Shown here: in pieces, positions 6,807 through 6,862 of the stretch
How positions within the stretch are numbered: position 1 is the stretch's first letter
Layout: each line of letters starts with the position of its first letter
Notes under the pieces: generated by a model
Told to the model about the DNA's origin: nothing
What the model saw: only the letters and a program-made list of their open reading frames with translations
Databases searched by the model: none
NCBI GenBank assembly: GCA_003489505.1
Contig: DNMA01000078.1
Location: 1-6,862, forward strand
Direction: 5' to 3'
DNA: 6,862 nucleotides
Origin: Legionellales bacterium
GTDB taxonomy: Bacteria > Pseudomonadota > Gammaproteobacteria > Legionellales > Legionellaceae
Made by a program: the position numbers and the translations under genes

Positions 6807-6829
6807 GGTAATCACGGACGATTACCTTT
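6807..6829 (+). terminator. Weak hairpin after rpoD, possible terminator
   Basis: GGTAATC (6807-6813) and GATTACC (6820-6826) form a perfect 7-bp stem with a 6-base loop, ten bases after the rpoD stop, followed by only three T residues. The poor U-run makes partial readthrough into the tRNA likely; it could also be a processing signal. Confidence 0.5.
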
Positions 6830-6844
6830 AAAATGCTTTCATTC

Positions 6845-6862
6845 GGGCCTATAGCTCAGTTG
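6845..6862 (+). tRNA. 5' end of a tRNA gene, truncated by the window edge (possibly tRNA-Ile)
   Basis: GGGCCTA (6845-6851) fits a 7-base acceptor strand, followed by T8, A9, the D-stem GCTC (6854-6857) and the D-loop start AGTTG, the typical order of a tRNA 5' end. The anticodon is outside the window. Isoleucine (CAT or GAT) is a guess from the similar 5' ends of known tRNA-Ile genes and from an ileX gene lying near rpoD in E. coli. Confidence 0.85.

Noticed and set aside
1..6862. CRISPR array, insertion sequence, prophage or toxin-antitoxin genes
   Set aside because: No regularly spaced repeats, transposase-like frames, terminal repeats with target duplications or paired small genes were seen on either strand.

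Overview
The window shows an AT-rich gammaproteobacterial chromosome segment. It carries the macromolecular synthesis operon, in the order rpsU (S21), yqeY (GatB/YqeY domain), dnaG (primase) and rpoD (sigma-70), followed by the first 18 bases of a tRNA gene. RpoD and DnaG are close to the E. coli proteins in their conserved regions. The longer S21 with a basic tail, the low GC and an adjacent membrane protein with a J-domain-like motif fit the order Legionellales (Legionella, Coxiella, Berkiella and relatives). That placement is inferred from remembered family features and was not tested by a search.

Layout. Positions 1-523 (minus strand) hold the first 174 codons of a classical short-chain dehydrogenase/reductase (SDR) that runs off the left edge. 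A short divergent region follows. A plus-strand gene then encodes an unfamiliar protein with an HPD-type J-domain core and two hydrophobic segments. Its open frame begins at 593, but a promoter at 649-676 and a ribosome binding site at 697-700 favour translation from 707. The gene ends at 2143 with a hairpin directly after the stop codon. Positions 2167-2284 are an AT-rich gap with a 9-bp inverted repeat and a palindrome. A strong sigma-70 promoter (2285-2313) then drives rpsU. rpsU and yqeY overlap by 4 bases, and yqeY and dnaG are 5 bases apart, so these three genes are almost certainly one transcript with translational coupling. The 178-base gap before rpoD has no clear terminator but has two sigma-70-type promoters exactly 80 bases apart, so rpoD probably has its own supply of message as well as readthrough. 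A weak hairpin separates rpoD from the tRNA.

Function. The operon links the initiation steps of three processes: S21 in translation, primase in DNA replication and sigma-70 in transcription. The SDR and the J-motif protein have no evident functional link to it. I see no clear novel multi-gene system here. The J-motif membrane protein is the only truly unfamiliar gene, and the regulatory DNA around rpsU and rpoD is the next most interesting part.
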